Source: DATFEN01 sp035691285 (GTDB taxonomy: Bacteria > Acidobacteriota > Vicinamibacteria > Fen-336). Taken from it: 50,404 nucleotides of DNA. This document shows positions 22,352 through 29,399 of this stretch, one piece after another (position 1 is the stretch's first letter; every line of letters begins with the position of its first letter). The stretch spans positions 1 to 50,404 of the forward strand of contig DASSJI010000012.1 of the NCBI GenBank assembly GCA_035691285.1, given 5' to 3'. The translations under genes and the position numbers were made by a program. A model generated the notes under the pieces. It was not told the DNA's origin. It saw only the letters and a program-made list of their open reading frames with translations, and ran no database searches.

Positions 22352-23743
22352 ATGAGCACCACGAAGGCGAGACCTACCTGGCGGCCGGCAGGCAAGGTCG
22401 GCGCCGGTGAGCAGCCGTTCAAGTACCCGCTCGAGCGGGCCTTCGCGGAGCCCGACTGGCGCCGCTTCCCGGGGTGGAAGGACATCACCCAGGCGCAATG
22501 GGAGAGCGCGCTCTGGCAGCGCCAGAACACCGTGAAGAACCTCAAGGAGCTCAAGGAGGTCATGGGCTCGCTGCTCCCTGACTCGCTGGCCAGGAACCTC
22601 GAGAAGGACATCGAGGAGCGGGCCACGATGTCCATGCTGGTGCCGCCCCAGATGATCAACACGATGGACACGAACGACCTCTGGGAGGACCCGGTCCGGC
22701 GCTACATGCTGCCGGCCTTCGACGACCGGCACCCGGAGTGGCCGAGCCATCCGAAGGCCAGCCGCGACAGCCTCCACGAGGCCGACATGTGGGTCGTGGA
22801 GGGGCTGACCCACCGCTACCCAACGAAGGTGCTCGCCGAGGTGCTCCAGACCTGCCCGCAGTACTGCGGGCACTGCACGCGCATGGATCTCGTCGGCAAC
22901 GACGTGCCGCAGGTCGCCAAGCTCCGCTTCCAGACGCCCCAGAAGGACCGCTACCAGCAGATCCTCGACTACCTCAAGCGGACGCCGTCGGTGCGGGACG
23001 TGGTCGTCTCGGGCGGCGACATCGCCAACCTCCCCATCCAGATCCTCGAGCCCTTCGTCGCGGCCCTCCTCGACATCGACAACATCCGCGACGTCCGCCT
23101 CGCAGCCAAGGGCCTGATCGGCATCCCGCAGCACTTTCTTCAGGACGACGTGGTGAAGGGCCTCGAGCGCCTGGCGGCCAAGGCCCGCCAGCGCGGCGCG
23201 AGCCTCGCGTTCCACACCCACGCGAACCACGCGAACCAGGTGACGCCCCTCGTGGCGAAGGCCTCGCGGAAGCTCCTCGAGATCGGCTTCCGCGACGTCC
23301 GCAACCAGGGCGTGCTCCTGCGCGGCACCAACGCCTCGGCCAGGGAGCTGCTCGAGCTGTGCTTCAGCCTGCTCGACTACGCCGGCATCATGCCGTACTA
23401 CTTCTACATGTGCGACATGATCCCGAACTCGGAGCACTGGCGCGTGAGCGTGGCCGAGGCCCAGCGGCTCCAGCACGACATCATGGGCTACCTGCCGGGC
23501 TTCGCCACGGCCCGCATCGTGTGCGACGTGCCGTTCGTCGGGAAGCGCTGGGTGCACCAGGTGAAGGAGTACGACCGGGACCGCGGCATCACCTTCTGGA
23601 CCAAGAACTACCGGACAGGACTGGAGGTGGCCGACGCCGAGGCCCTGGACCGGCGCTACGAGTACTACGACCCGGTCTACACGCTGCCCGAGGCGGGCCA
23701 GGACTGGTGGCGCCGCCAGCCGGCCCACGTGATCGCCCACTGA
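22352..23743 (+). CDS. KamA-like radical SAM aminomutase family protein (lysine 2,3-aminomutase-like)
   Basis: 463 residues. The radical SAM cluster is C168-P-Q-Y-C172-G-H-C175, followed by V-V-S-G-G-D-I-A-N. Overall layout and length match lysine 2,3-aminomutase (KamA/AblA), which uses PLP and S-adenosylmethionine to move an amino group. Two departures stand out. The segment usually reading L-L-R-G-V-N-D is L-L-R-G-T-N-A328. The PLP lysine, normally in G-G-G-G-K, would be K398 in F-V-G-K-R-W. Substrate is therefore uncertain; no beta-lysine acetyltransferase gene (AblB) is adjacent. An MFS transporter follows 16 bases downstream. Cytoplasmic and oxygen-sensitive. Confidence 0.82.
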   Translation: MSTTKARPTWRPAGKVGAGEQPFKYPLERAFAEPDWRRFPGWKDITQAQWESALWQRQNTVKNLKELKEVMGSLLPDSLARNLEKDIEERATMSMLVPPQMINTMDTNDLWEDPVRRYMLPAFDDRHPEWPSHPKASRDSLHEADMWVVEGLTHRYPTKVLAEVLQTCPQYCGHCTRMDLVGNDVPQVAKLRFQTPQKDRYQQILDYLKRTPSVRDVVVSGGDIANLPIQILEPFVAALLDIDNIRDVRLAAKGLIGIPQHFLQDDVVKGLERLAAKARQRGASLAFHTHANHANQVTPLVAKASRKLLEIGFRDVRNQGVLLRGTNASARELLELCFSLLDYAGIMPYYFYMCDMIPNSEHWRVSVAEAQRLQHDIMGYLPGFATARIVCDVPFVGKRWVHQVKEYDRDRGITFWTKNYRTGLEVADAEALDRRYEYYDPVYTLPEAGQDWWRRQPAHVIAH

Positions 23744-23759
23744 CAGCTCCGCTCCGCGC

Positions 23760-25073
23760 TTGAGGCTCTCCGAGCGGCTCGACGCCCTGCCGCTCCGCGC
23801 CTTCCACTGGCGCGTCGTGATCGCCTCGGGACTCGGCTGGATGTTCGACGCCTTCGACTCCGGCCTCGTGTCCTTCGTCCTGCCGGTTCTCGTCAAGGAG
23901 TGGGGGCTGACGCCGGCGCAGGTCGGCCAGACCGCCTCGACGGGCCTCGTCGGCATGTTCGTGGGCGCCGTGCTCGTGGGCTCGCTCGCCGACCGCTTCG
24001 GCCGGCGCGCGCTCTTCCAGGCCACCCTCGCGATCTTCAGCGTGGCCACCGGCCTGTGCGGGCTGGCGTGGAGCTTCGCCTCGCTGCTCGCGATGCGCTT
24101 CCTGGTCGGCTTCGGGCTCGGTGGCGAGCTGCCCGTGGCCAGCACGCTGGTCACGGAGTTCTCCCCGCGCGCCCACCGCGGCAAGCTGGTCGTGGTCCTC
24201 GAGAGCTTCTGGGCCTTCGGCTGGGCGCTCGCGGCCGTGGTCGCCTTCCTGCTGATCCCGACCATCGGCTGGCGCGCGGCGTTCTTCATAGGAGCCGTTC
24301 CCGTCCTCTACATCCTCTACCTGCGCCGCGCCGTGCCCGAGTCGCCGCGCTTCCTGCAGGCGCGCGGGCGGCACGAGGAGGCCCAGGCGGTGGTCCGGGA
24401 CGTGGAGCGGCGCTGCGGCGTCGAGCCCGCCCCCCTGGAGCCCGACGACGCTCCCCCGACCGAGGGGGCTCGCTTCGCCGACCTCTGGAAGGGCCCGCTG
24501 GCGCGGCGCACGGCCATGCTCTGGCTGCTGTGGTTCGCGATGATCTACTCCTACTACGGCATCTTCACCTGGCTGCCGACGCTGCTCGTCGCCCAGGGCC
24601 ACACGCTGACGCGCTCGTTCGGCTACACGCTCGCGATCACCGCGGCGCAGATCCCCGGCTACTTCAGCGCGGCCCTCCTGGTGGACCGCTGGGGCCGCAA
24701 GCCAACGCTCACCGCCTACATGCTCGGCTGCTCCGCGAGCGCCTATGCCTTCGGCTCCGCGGCGAGCCCCGCGGAGATCGTCGTGTGGGGCTGCCTCCTG
24801 TCCTTCTTCAACCTCGGAGCCTGGGGCGTCGTCTATACCTACACCCCGGAGAACTACCCCACTCGCGTCCGCGCCACGGGCTCCGGCTGGGCGGTCGGCT
24901 TCGGCCGCGTGGGCGGCATCCTGGCGCCGATGGTGGTCGCGTGGCTGCTCGGCTCCTGGTCGGGGAGGACGGACCTCGTCTTCACGGTCTTCGCCGCCGT
25001 CATCCTGGTCGGCGTGGCCGCGGTGGTCCTGCTCGGCGAGGAGACGAAGGGGCGCAGCCTCGAGGCGATCTAG
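23760..25073 (+). CDS. MFS transporter (sugar porter / NiaP-like family)
   Basis: A 437-residue permease with twelve predicted membrane helices. The loop 2-3 motif G-S-L-A-D-R-F-G-R-R and its partner in the second half, D-R-W-G-R-K-P, are both present, as is R-F-L-V-G-F-G-L-G-G-E-L-P-V-A and the terminal G-E-E-T-K-G-R-S-L-E. These are typical of proton-coupled symporters for sugars, niacin or aromatic acids; the substrate cannot be assigned. It begins with a TTG lacking a clear ribosome binding site but placed correctly relative to the first helix (F-H-W-R-V-V-I-A-S-G-L-G-W-M-F-D). Co-transcription with the KamA-like gene is likely and could link it to an amino-acid-type substrate. Confidence 0.87.
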   Translation: MRLSERLDALPLRAFHWRVVIASGLGWMFDAFDSGLVSFVLPVLVKEWGLTPAQVGQTASTGLVGMFVGAVLVGSLADRFGRRALFQATLAIFSVATGLCGLAWSFASLLAMRFLVGFGLGGELPVASTLVTEFSPRAHRGKLVVVLESFWAFGWALAAVVAFLLIPTIGWRAAFFIGAVPVLYILYLRRAVPESPRFLQARGRHEEAQAVVRDVERRCGVEPAPLEPDDAPPTEGARFADLWKGPLARRTAMLWLLWFAMIYSYYGIFTWLPTLLVAQGHTLTRSFGYTLAITAAQIPGYFSAALLVDRWGRKPTLTAYMLGCSASAYAFGSAASPAEIVVWGCLLSFFNLGAWGVVYTYTPENYPTRVRATGSGWAVGFGRVGGILAPMVVAWLLGSWSGRTDLVFTVFAAVILVGVAAVVLLGEETKGRSLEAI

Positions 25074-25870
25074 CGGATCCTGAGCGTCGCCCGCCCGCGG
25101 ATCCGCGCGGCCACGCGCTCCTCGCCCTTCTTCGCCGGCTCGTAACGCCACAGCGCGAAGAGCTTCAGGACCTGCTCCTCCTGCGCCTGCGCGAGCGAAG
25201 TGAGCAGCTTCGGCTTGTAGAGCCGTCCGTCGGAGCCGACCGTGCCCGCGAACTCGAGCTCGCCTTCGTGGCGCACGTGCCCGGACAGCAGAGGGTGCAC
25301 TTTCAGGAGGGCCTTGGGCCACACCGTGAGCTGCCGGCCCAGGTTGCGCTCCTCGCTCGTCCCCTCGCCCTCCGACGACACCGCGGCGAGCTTGGGCGCC
25401 GCCTTCTCCGCCGGCAGGTCGAACGCGACGTCGCGCGCGGCGAGATGCGCCTCGGGGGTGCCCAGGAGGCGCTCCAGGGCGGGCGCCGCGTCCTCGGCCG
25501 AGGCCAGCCCCGACACGACCAGCCGCCGGCCCGTCGGCACCTCGCCGCACTCGCGCCCGCGCATGCGTCCCTCGATCTCCGCCCGCCCCAGCGTGTCGAG
25601 CGCCACGCTCACGGTGCCGCGCTCGAAGCTCGCGGAGCGGACCTGGACGGCGACGTCGCAGTCGCCCTTCGGCAGGGACTCGCCCGCCTTGAGTGCGAAG
25701 CTCTTCGCTTCACCGGCGCCGGCGATGAAGCGCTGCTGGCCGACCCACGCTTGCAGCGCGTCGGGGAGCGGCGCAGCGGGAGCCTGCGGGCTCGGACCGC
25801 CGGCGGACTTGCAGCCGGGGAAGGGCAGCGCCAGGGACACGGCGAGGGCGACGGCCGGGAGGGAGCGCAT
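25070..25870 (-). CDS. Lipoprotein with TonB-like C-terminal domain
   Basis: 266 residues. The signal peptide ends in a lipobox F-P-G-C20, with a Ser/Gly/Pro linker after it. A middle region of mixed alpha/beta character is unassigned. The last 75 residues (G-T-V-G-S-D-G-R-L-Y-K-P-K-L-L...L-F-A-L-W-R-Y-E-P-A) match the pattern of the TonB C-terminal fold, in which a G-x-V-x-x-D-G strand is followed by a helix and W-x-Y/F-x-P. Without the usual N-terminal transmembrane anchor and long Pro region it is unlikely to energise receptors. It shares CTAG with the MFS gene and follows the PilZ gene by 50 bases. Function unknown. Confidence 0.74.
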   Translation of the reverse strand: MRSLPAVALAVSLALPFPGCKSAGGPSPQAPAAPLPDALQAWVGQQRFIAGAGEAKSFALKAGESLPKGDCDVAVQVRSASFERGTVSVALDTLGRAEIEGRMRGRECGEVPTGRRLVVSGLASAEDAAPALERLLGTPEAHLAARDVAFDLPAEKAAPKLAAVSSEGEGTSEERNLGRQLTVWPKALLKVHPLLSGHVRHEGELEFAGTVGSDGRLYKPKLLTSLAQAQEEQVLKLFALWRYEPAKKGEERVAARIRGRATLRIR

Positions 25871-25920
25871 GGGCCGAACGCTAGGCCTCCAGGGCGGCCG
25901 CGTCAAGACTCCGGGCGCCG

Positions 25921-26631
25921 CTAGGAGACGCGGAGCAGCGACCAGACCTGCTCCTCGGCGCGGGCCGTCATGTTGACGAAGCCGAGGCCGTGCGAGAAGC
26001 CGGCGGGCGCCAGGCCCCGCCACGCCACCCGACCCTCCACGTCGAGGGCGGGTCCGGTGACGCCGTCGACGGCGAGCCTGACGCCCGCCTGGGTGTTGAG
26101 CGCGGCGCCGAGCTGGATCTGGGCTCCGCCCGGGCTCAGGTCCACGAGCATGCCGCGCCCGAGGGCGCTGCCCGCGAGGTCGAACACGCGGACCGAGCCC
26201 GAGACGGCGTGGCGACGCTCGCTCCGGCGGTCGAGCCGCGCCGGCGTCGGACCCTGCAGAAGCCGCTCGCAGGTCGCCACCAGCTCCCCGAGGCGGAAGG
26301 GCTTGACGAGGTGGGCGTGGGCGCCCTCGCGCATGGCGCGCGAGAACGTCGCGTAGTCGCTGTTTCCGGTCACGGTCACGACGCGCGGAGACTGCGCCAG
26401 CGAGCCGATGGCCCCGAGCACGCCGTATCCGGAGAGCCGCGGCAGGCCGAGGTTCAGGACGATCAGGTCCACGCCGCCCAGGCCCAGGCGGGCCACGGCC
26501 TCCTCGCCGTTCGCGGCGAACTCCACGTCATGACCTGCGTCCCAGAGGACTTCCCCCACCAGGCCTTGCAGGTCGACGTCGTCTTCGCAGACCAGGATCC
26601 GGCCGCCGCTCGGCCGTTTCGGCTGCTGCAT
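25921..26631 (-). CDS. Degenerate receiver domain fused to a PilZ (c-di-GMP) domain
   Basis: 236 residues. Residues 10-125 are a receiver fold with E16-D17-D18, T88 and K110-P111, but the phospho-acceptor position is Asn60 (I-V-L-N-L-G-L-P) instead of Asp, so ordinary phosphorylation is unlikely. Residues 132-236 are a PilZ domain with the c-di-GMP-binding motifs R-x3-R (R135/R136 to R139/R140) and D164-L-S166-P-G-G169. The protein probably responds to c-di-GMP and perhaps uses the pseudo-receiver for dimerisation. Neighbours are an SDR reductase and a TonB-like lipoprotein on the same strand. A role in motility, surface attachment or polysaccharide control is the usual theme but is not shown here. 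Confidence 0.87.
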   Translation of the reverse strand: MQQPKRPSGGRILVCEDDVDLQGLVGEVLWDAGHDVEFAANGEEAVARLGLGGVDLIVLNLGLPRLSGYGVLGAIGSLAQSPRVVTVTGNSDYATFSRAMREGAHAHLVKPFRLGELVATCERLLQGPTPARLDRRSERRHAVSGSVRVFDLAGSALGRGMLVDLSPGGAQIQLGAALNTQAGVRLAVDGVTGPALDVEGRVAWRGLAPAGFSHGLGFVNMTARAEEQVWSLLRVS

Positions 26632-26656
26632 GAATCACCCAGGAGAGAACGACCGC

Positions 26657-26665
26657 AGCATAGCA
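26657..26665 (-). promoter_or_regulatory. Putative extended -10 for the receiver-PilZ gene
   Basis: On the minus strand T-G-C is followed by TATGCT, an extended -10 pattern, about 25 bases before the ATG at 26631. No good -35 was found, as expected for an extended -10. The same GTGTGCTA octamer occurs on the minus strand before the phosphofructokinase gene (near 19568-19561). Confidence 0.35.
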
Positions 26666-26684
26666 CACGGCCCCGGGGCGTCCT

Positions 26685-27797
26685 TCAGATCATCGCCTCC
26701 CGCCGCACGCGGCCCCTCTTCTCCAGGTAGTACGCCACGAGCCGCTGCACGTAGTCGCCGAAGCGCGGGCAGGCGACGCCGTGGCCGGCGAGCTCCGCGG
26801 TGGCTTGGCTCGCGTCGTAGCGGCACGGATGGTCGAAGTAGTCCAGGGACTGCACCGGCATGCCGAAGAAGCGCTGCACGGGCGACGGGCGGAAGAGCAT
26901 CCTCGCGGCCATGAGCGGCACCGGCGTGTAGACGAAGCTCTTGCCCAACGCCCGGGCGAAGAGCTCCGCGATCTCGATGACCGGCAGCGCCTCTGGGTCG
27001 GTCAGGTGATAGCAGAGCCCGGGGGACGGCCCGGCCGCCGAGAGCTGCGCCAGCGCCTCGACGACGAAGTCGACCGGCACCAGGTTCACCGTGTTGCGCC
27101 CGGAGCCGATCTTGAGGAAGACGCCAGGCGAGGGCATGCGCTCCATGGCCGAGAGCACGAAGTACGGGCCGTCGAACTTCGCGGTCTCGCCGGTCCTCGA
27201 GTCCCCGACGACGATGCCGGGCCGGTAGGTGACCTGGGGCACGCCGCTCTCGACGACGAGCTTCTCGGCCAGGAACTTCGTCTCCTCGTAGAAGTTCTTG
27301 AAGGACTGCCCCACGTCGAGATCCGTCTCGCGGTAGACGCCGACAGCCGTCCCCGAGACGTACGCCGTCGAGACGTAGTGCAGGCGCTCGAGGGCCCGGC
27401 ACTCCCCCAGGAAGTCGAGGACGTGGCGCGTGCCCTCGACGTTGATCTTCATGCCGACCTCGCGCTCCACCGCCAGGTCGTAGACCGCGGCGAGGTGGTA
27501 CGCGCCGGTCAGCTCACGGTGCAGGGCGCGGGCGGCCGCGGCGGTCAAACCGAGGCGCTCCTCGGTGATGTCGCCCAGGACGACGGTCAGGCGCCCGCGG
27601 GCGGCGCGGTGCTTCCGCTCGATCTGGGAGATCGCGTGGCGCGCCGCCTCCTCGAACTTGGGCTGGACGAGGAGCCGGAAGCTCGAGCCCGGCAGCAGCT
27701 CGAGCAGCCGGGGCAGGAGCCGCGCGCCGATGAAGCCGGGGAAGCCCGTGAAGAGGAAGACGCCGCCGTGCTCGCGGTGCGCTCTTTTGGGAGACAT
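26685..27797 (-). CDS. Extended SDR family NAD(P)-dependent reductase (fatty acyl reductase/male-sterility-like)
   Basis: 370 residues. The Rossmann motif T-G-F-P-G-F-I-G near the N-terminus is of the extended-SDR T-G-x-x-G-x-x-G type. V-V-L-G-D-I-T, Y-V-S-T-A-Y-V-S-G and the catalytic Y-E-E-T-K follow, then Y-R-P-G-I-V-V-G-D. This set is typical of the NAD-binding-4 (male sterility) branch, which includes fatty acyl-CoA reductases and carboxylic-acid reductase R domains. Sugar epimerases are a less likely alternative. The start ATG 27797 lacks a ribosome binding site and lies eight bases after a TAGACT, consistent with a leaderless mRNA. It precedes the receiver-PilZ gene by 53 bases. Confidence 0.8.
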   Translation of the reverse strand: MSPKRAHREHGGVFLFTGFPGFIGARLLPRLLELLPGSSFRLLVQPKFEEAARHAISQIERKHRAARGRLTVVLGDITEERLGLTAAAARALHRELTGAYHLAAVYDLAVEREVGMKINVEGTRHVLDFLGECRALERLHYVSTAYVSGTAVGVYRETDLDVGQSFKNFYEETKFLAEKLVVESGVPQVTYRPGIVVGDSRTGETAKFDGPYFVLSAMERMPSPGVFLKIGSGRNTVNLVPVDFVVEALAQLSAAGPSPGLCYHLTDPEALPVIEIAELFARALGKSFVYTPVPLMAARMLFRPSPVQRFFGMPVQSLDYFDHPCRYDASQATAELAGHGVACPRFGDYVQRLVAYYLEKRGRVRREAMI

Positions 27798-27805
27798 CGC
27801 CGGCA

Positions 27806-27815
27806 AGTCTACACT
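27806..27815. promoter_or_regulatory. Overlapping bidirectional -10 elements, SDR / glycosyltransferase
   Basis: The ten bases AGTCTACACT contain a plus-strand TACACT (27810-27815) and a minus-strand TAGACT (27811-27806). Each lies exactly eight bases from its start codon (ATG 27824 on plus, ATG 27797 on minus). The whole intergenic region is only 26 bases. Both transcripts would be leaderless. Confidence 0.45.
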
Positions 27816-27823
27816 CCGCCCCG

Positions 27824-29329
27824 ATGTCCCGCGCCCGCCAGCTCGGCCTGTTCGTCCTGGCGAGCCTCCTCACCCGGGGGGCGTTCCTCGGCGTACCGGT
27901 CCTCGACCTCGACGAGGCCGCGCACCTCGTCGGGTCGCAGGTCCTCCTGGACGGAGGCCGGCTCTACACCGACTTCGCCGACAACAAGCCGCCGCTGCTC
28001 TACGTCCACTACGCGGCCGCCCAGGCGCTCCTCGGCCGCGGCCTGCCCGAGGTCCGCCTCTTCACAGCGATCGTGACGCTGCCGCTGACGGCTCTCGGGC
28101 TCTCGGCGTTCTTCCGCTACGACCGGCGCGGCCTCTGGGCCGGGCTCGTCTTCCTGGTCGCCTCGGCCTCCTTCCTCGCCCATGACATGCACGCCGCCCA
28201 CAGCGAGATCCCGATGCTGCTGCCCGCGGCGTGGGCGGCGGCCGTCGCGCTCGGCGAAGGACGCGCACCGTCCGCCGCGCGCGCGCTGGCCGCCGGCCTC
28301 CTGCTCGGAGTCGCGACGCTCTTCAAGCAGCCCGCGGCGTTCTGGCTTCCCGCCCTCGCGTCGCTGGCGATAGGGACCCGCGCGGGCCGAGCGGCGGCGC
28401 TGGTCGCCGCCGTCGCTGCCGGCTTCGCGGCGCCCCTGGCCGCCACCTGGGTCGCCTTCGCCGCCACGGGCGGCGCCGACGAGCTCGTGTTCTGGACGCT
28501 CCGATGGAACCTCGGCTACGTAGCGAACCCGATCTCGGCCGCCGAGGCCCTGGAGCGCGCGGCCCGGGGCCCCTTCGCTTTCGTCCTGGCATCGTTGCCG
28601 CTCCTCTGGGCCGCACGAGCGCCCTGGCCCGGGGACGGCGCGACACGGCGCCGCGTCGCGCTGCTCCTGTTCCTCTCGATCCCTCCGGTGCTCCTCGGCT
28701 TCCGCTTCTTCCCGCACTACATCGTGCCGCTGTACGTCCCGCTGGCGCTGCTCGCGGCGCCGCGCGTCTCGCAGCTCCTGACGCGCCCCCTCTCCGTCGC
28801 CGGCCGGCGCTTCGCCGCCGCCATGGTCCTGCTCCTCGGCGGCTTCACCGTCGCGAACGCCGTCCTGTACTTCGGCCCCTTCGACGTCTACGCCGAGACA
28901 CGACCCCTCTATGGCGAAGTTGCGCGAACCCTCGAGCGCGACGCCTGCTTCGCTGGCGCGCGCCTGTTCGTGTGGGGCTACGCCCCCATGTTCTACGTCG
29001 CGAGCGGCCTTCCGCCCGCGACGCGATTCGTCGTGCCGCAGGCGGGCCTGACGGGCTACGTGGCGGGCAACGTCGGCAGCACGCGGGGCGGCTTCGACGG
29101 GCGCGGCCTCGTGGATCCACGCCACTGGGATCTCCTGATGAGCGACCTCCTCGCGCACAGCCCGACTTTCGTCCTCGATACGGCGCCGTCGGGTCTCTAC
29201 CGCTGGAACCGCTTCCCGCTGACCGACTTCCCGCGCCTCGCGAGCTTCGTACGGGAGGGCTACGAGCTCGTCGCGGCGGTCGGGGGCGTCCGGATCTACC
29301 GCCGTCGCGGCTGCGCTCCCAAGGCTTGA
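27824..29329 (+). CDS. Membrane glycosyltransferase of the GT-C type (GT39/ArnT-like)
   Basis: 501 residues with about ten hydrophobic helices. After the first helix come V-L-D-L-D-E-A-A-H-L-V and L-Y-T-D-F-A-D-N-K-P-P-L-L-Y, the D-E/K-P-P pattern of the protein-mannosyltransferase/ArnT family, where the early acidic residue activates the acceptor and the donor is a polyprenyl-phosphate sugar. The C-terminal 150 residues form a soluble domain. It acts at the periplasmic face of the inner membrane; sugar and acceptor are unknown. The ATG has no ribosome binding site and follows a TACACT by eight bases. A PilB-like ATPase gene lies 70 bases downstream. Confidence 0.83.
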   Translation: MSRARQLGLFVLASLLTRGAFLGVPVLDLDEAAHLVGSQVLLDGGRLYTDFADNKPPLLYVHYAAAQALLGRGLPEVRLFTAIVTLPLTALGLSAFFRYDRRGLWAGLVFLVASASFLAHDMHAAHSEIPMLLPAAWAAAVALGEGRAPSAARALAAGLLLGVATLFKQPAAFWLPALASLAIGTRAGRAAALVAAVAAGFAAPLAATWVAFAATGGADELVFWTLRWNLGYVANPISAAEALERAARGPFAFVLASLPLLWAARAPWPGDGATRRRVALLLFLSIPPVLLGFRFFPHYIVPLYVPLALLAAPRVSQLLTRPLSVAGRRFAAAMVLLLGGFTVANAVLYFGPFDVYAETRPLYGEVARTLERDACFAGARLFVWGYAPMFYVASGLPPATRFVVPQAGLTGYVAGNVGSTRGGFDGRGLVDPRHWDLLMSDLLAHSPTFVLDTAPSGLYRWNRFPLTDFPRLASFVREGYELVAAVGGVRIYRRRGCAPKA

Positions 29330-29352
29330 TTCCCGCTCCCCGGACGCTTATC

Positions 29353-29385
29353 CTCGATCGACAATCGACGTCCGCTTCGATCGAG
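29353..29385. promoter_or_regulatory. Inverted repeat overlapping the PilB-like gene's ribosome binding site
   Basis: CTCGATCGA (29353-29361) and its exact reverse complement TCGATCGAG (29377-29385) flank a 15-base spacer. Each arm also contains the self-complementary octamer TCGATCGA, the two copies being 23 bases apart. The right arm runs into the purine-rich ribosome binding site (GAGAGGAGG, 29384-29392). It could be an operator for a dimeric regulator or an RNA stem that occludes ribosome binding. Confidence 0.45.
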
Positions 29386-29399
29386 AGGAGGCCGTCCTC

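Noticed and set aside
22343..24289. A 648-residue minus-strand frame across the KamA-like and MFS genes
   Set aside because: The opposite strand encodes clear enzyme and transporter motifs; the minus frame has none.
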